Source: CAYLNH01 sp964384625
GTDB lineage: Bacteria; Verrucomicrobiota; Lentisphaeria; JABSQK01
Assembly (NCBI GenBank): GCA_964384625.1
Contig: CAYLNH010000354.1
Coordinates: 1 to 6,079, forward strand
Length of the DNA: 6,079 nt
Reading direction: 5' to 3'
In this document: positions 5,998-6,079 of the stretch, piece after piece
How positions within the stretch are numbered: position 1 is the first letter of the stretch
Layout: each line of letters begins with the position of its first letter
Translations under genes and position numbers: made by a program
The notes under the pieces: generated by a model
Told to the model about the DNA's origin: nothing
The model's database searches: none
Seen by the model: only the letters and a program-made list of their open reading frames with translations

Positions 5998-6079
5998 CTT
6001 CATCTCCCGCGAAAAGATCCCCCTGGCTGTGCCGGGGGAGTGTCAGCCTCCCTTCAGTTTCGCCTTCGCCCCGACTCTC
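5990..6079 (+). CDS. Possible start of a further operon gene, 3'-partial, function unknown
   Basis: A GTG at 5990 overlaps the last eight bases of the preceding gene and opens a frame of 30 codons that runs off the right edge without a stop. Third codon positions are G or C in 23 of 30 codons, as expected for real genes here. The overlap fits the tight packing of the operon. The translation begins MSSFISREKIPLAVPGECQ (reading GTG as Met) and continues with Pro and Phe-rich residues; I do not recognise it. No strong ribosome-binding site precedes it. If the gene is real, the GC-rich hairpin at 6018-6039 is coding sequence and not a terminator. Confidence 0.42.
   Translation, partial: MSSFISREKIPLAVPGECQPPFSFAFAPTL

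Noticed and set aside
6018..6039. GC-rich hairpin (TCCCCC/GGGGGA with an inner GGC/GCC) after the last complete gene, as a terminator
   Set aside because: No T-run follows it, and it lies within a probable coding frame that starts at 5990 and stays open to the window edge.

Overview
The window is GC-rich and almost entirely coding on the + strand. It joins the tail of an IS110-type insertion element to the start of a cell-surface glycan operon. The source is probably a bacterium of the Planctomycetota-Verrucomicrobiota-Kiritimatiellota-Lentisphaerota group. That guess rests on the planctomycete-style GT-C glycosyltransferase and on heptanucleotide repeats (translating as GHWSLV and ISNLKS) that I recall as common in those genomes. 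It is an inference, and no taxonomic marker gene is present.

Layout: (1) positions 1-1368 hold a 5'-truncated IS110-family transposase in which two positions that are normally catalytic look substituted. (2) Positions 1369-1893 are about 525 bases with no convincing gene. They begin with an imperfect hairpin that could be a terminator or part of an element-encoded RNA. (3) Positions 1894-4107 encode a polytopic GT-C glycosyltransferase of the PMT/ArnT (GT39-like) type. (4) Positions 4104-5048 and 5053-5997 encode two different GT-A family 2 glycosyltransferases, both resembling rhamnosyltransferases. (5) From about 5990 to the right edge there may be the first 30 codons of another gene. Overlaps and a 4-base gap tie the three glycosyltransferase genes into one operon. 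They probably assemble a lipid-linked surface polysaccharide: the GT2 enzymes would add sugars on the cytoplasmic face, and the GT-C enzyme would transfer a sugar from a polyprenyl-phosphate donor on the outer face.

The most unusual part is inside the GT-C gene. Positions about 2803-3249 (149 codons) are a composite of dispersed-type repeats, read through without a stop. In order, they are an ATTGGTC heptamer array, a 33-bp G-rich tandem repeat built of GTCGGAG-like heptamers, two and a half copies of a 90-bp repeat carrying a hairpin with a GGGA loop, and an AAATCTC heptamer array. A 26-bp imperfect palindrome sits just upstream. The block falls in a hydrophilic loop between two membrane domains. 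Without it, the protein would be about 588 residues, a normal length for the family. It looks like intergenic-type selfish or microsatellite DNA that has entered a membrane-protein gene in frame, comparable in principle to Rickettsia palindromic elements.
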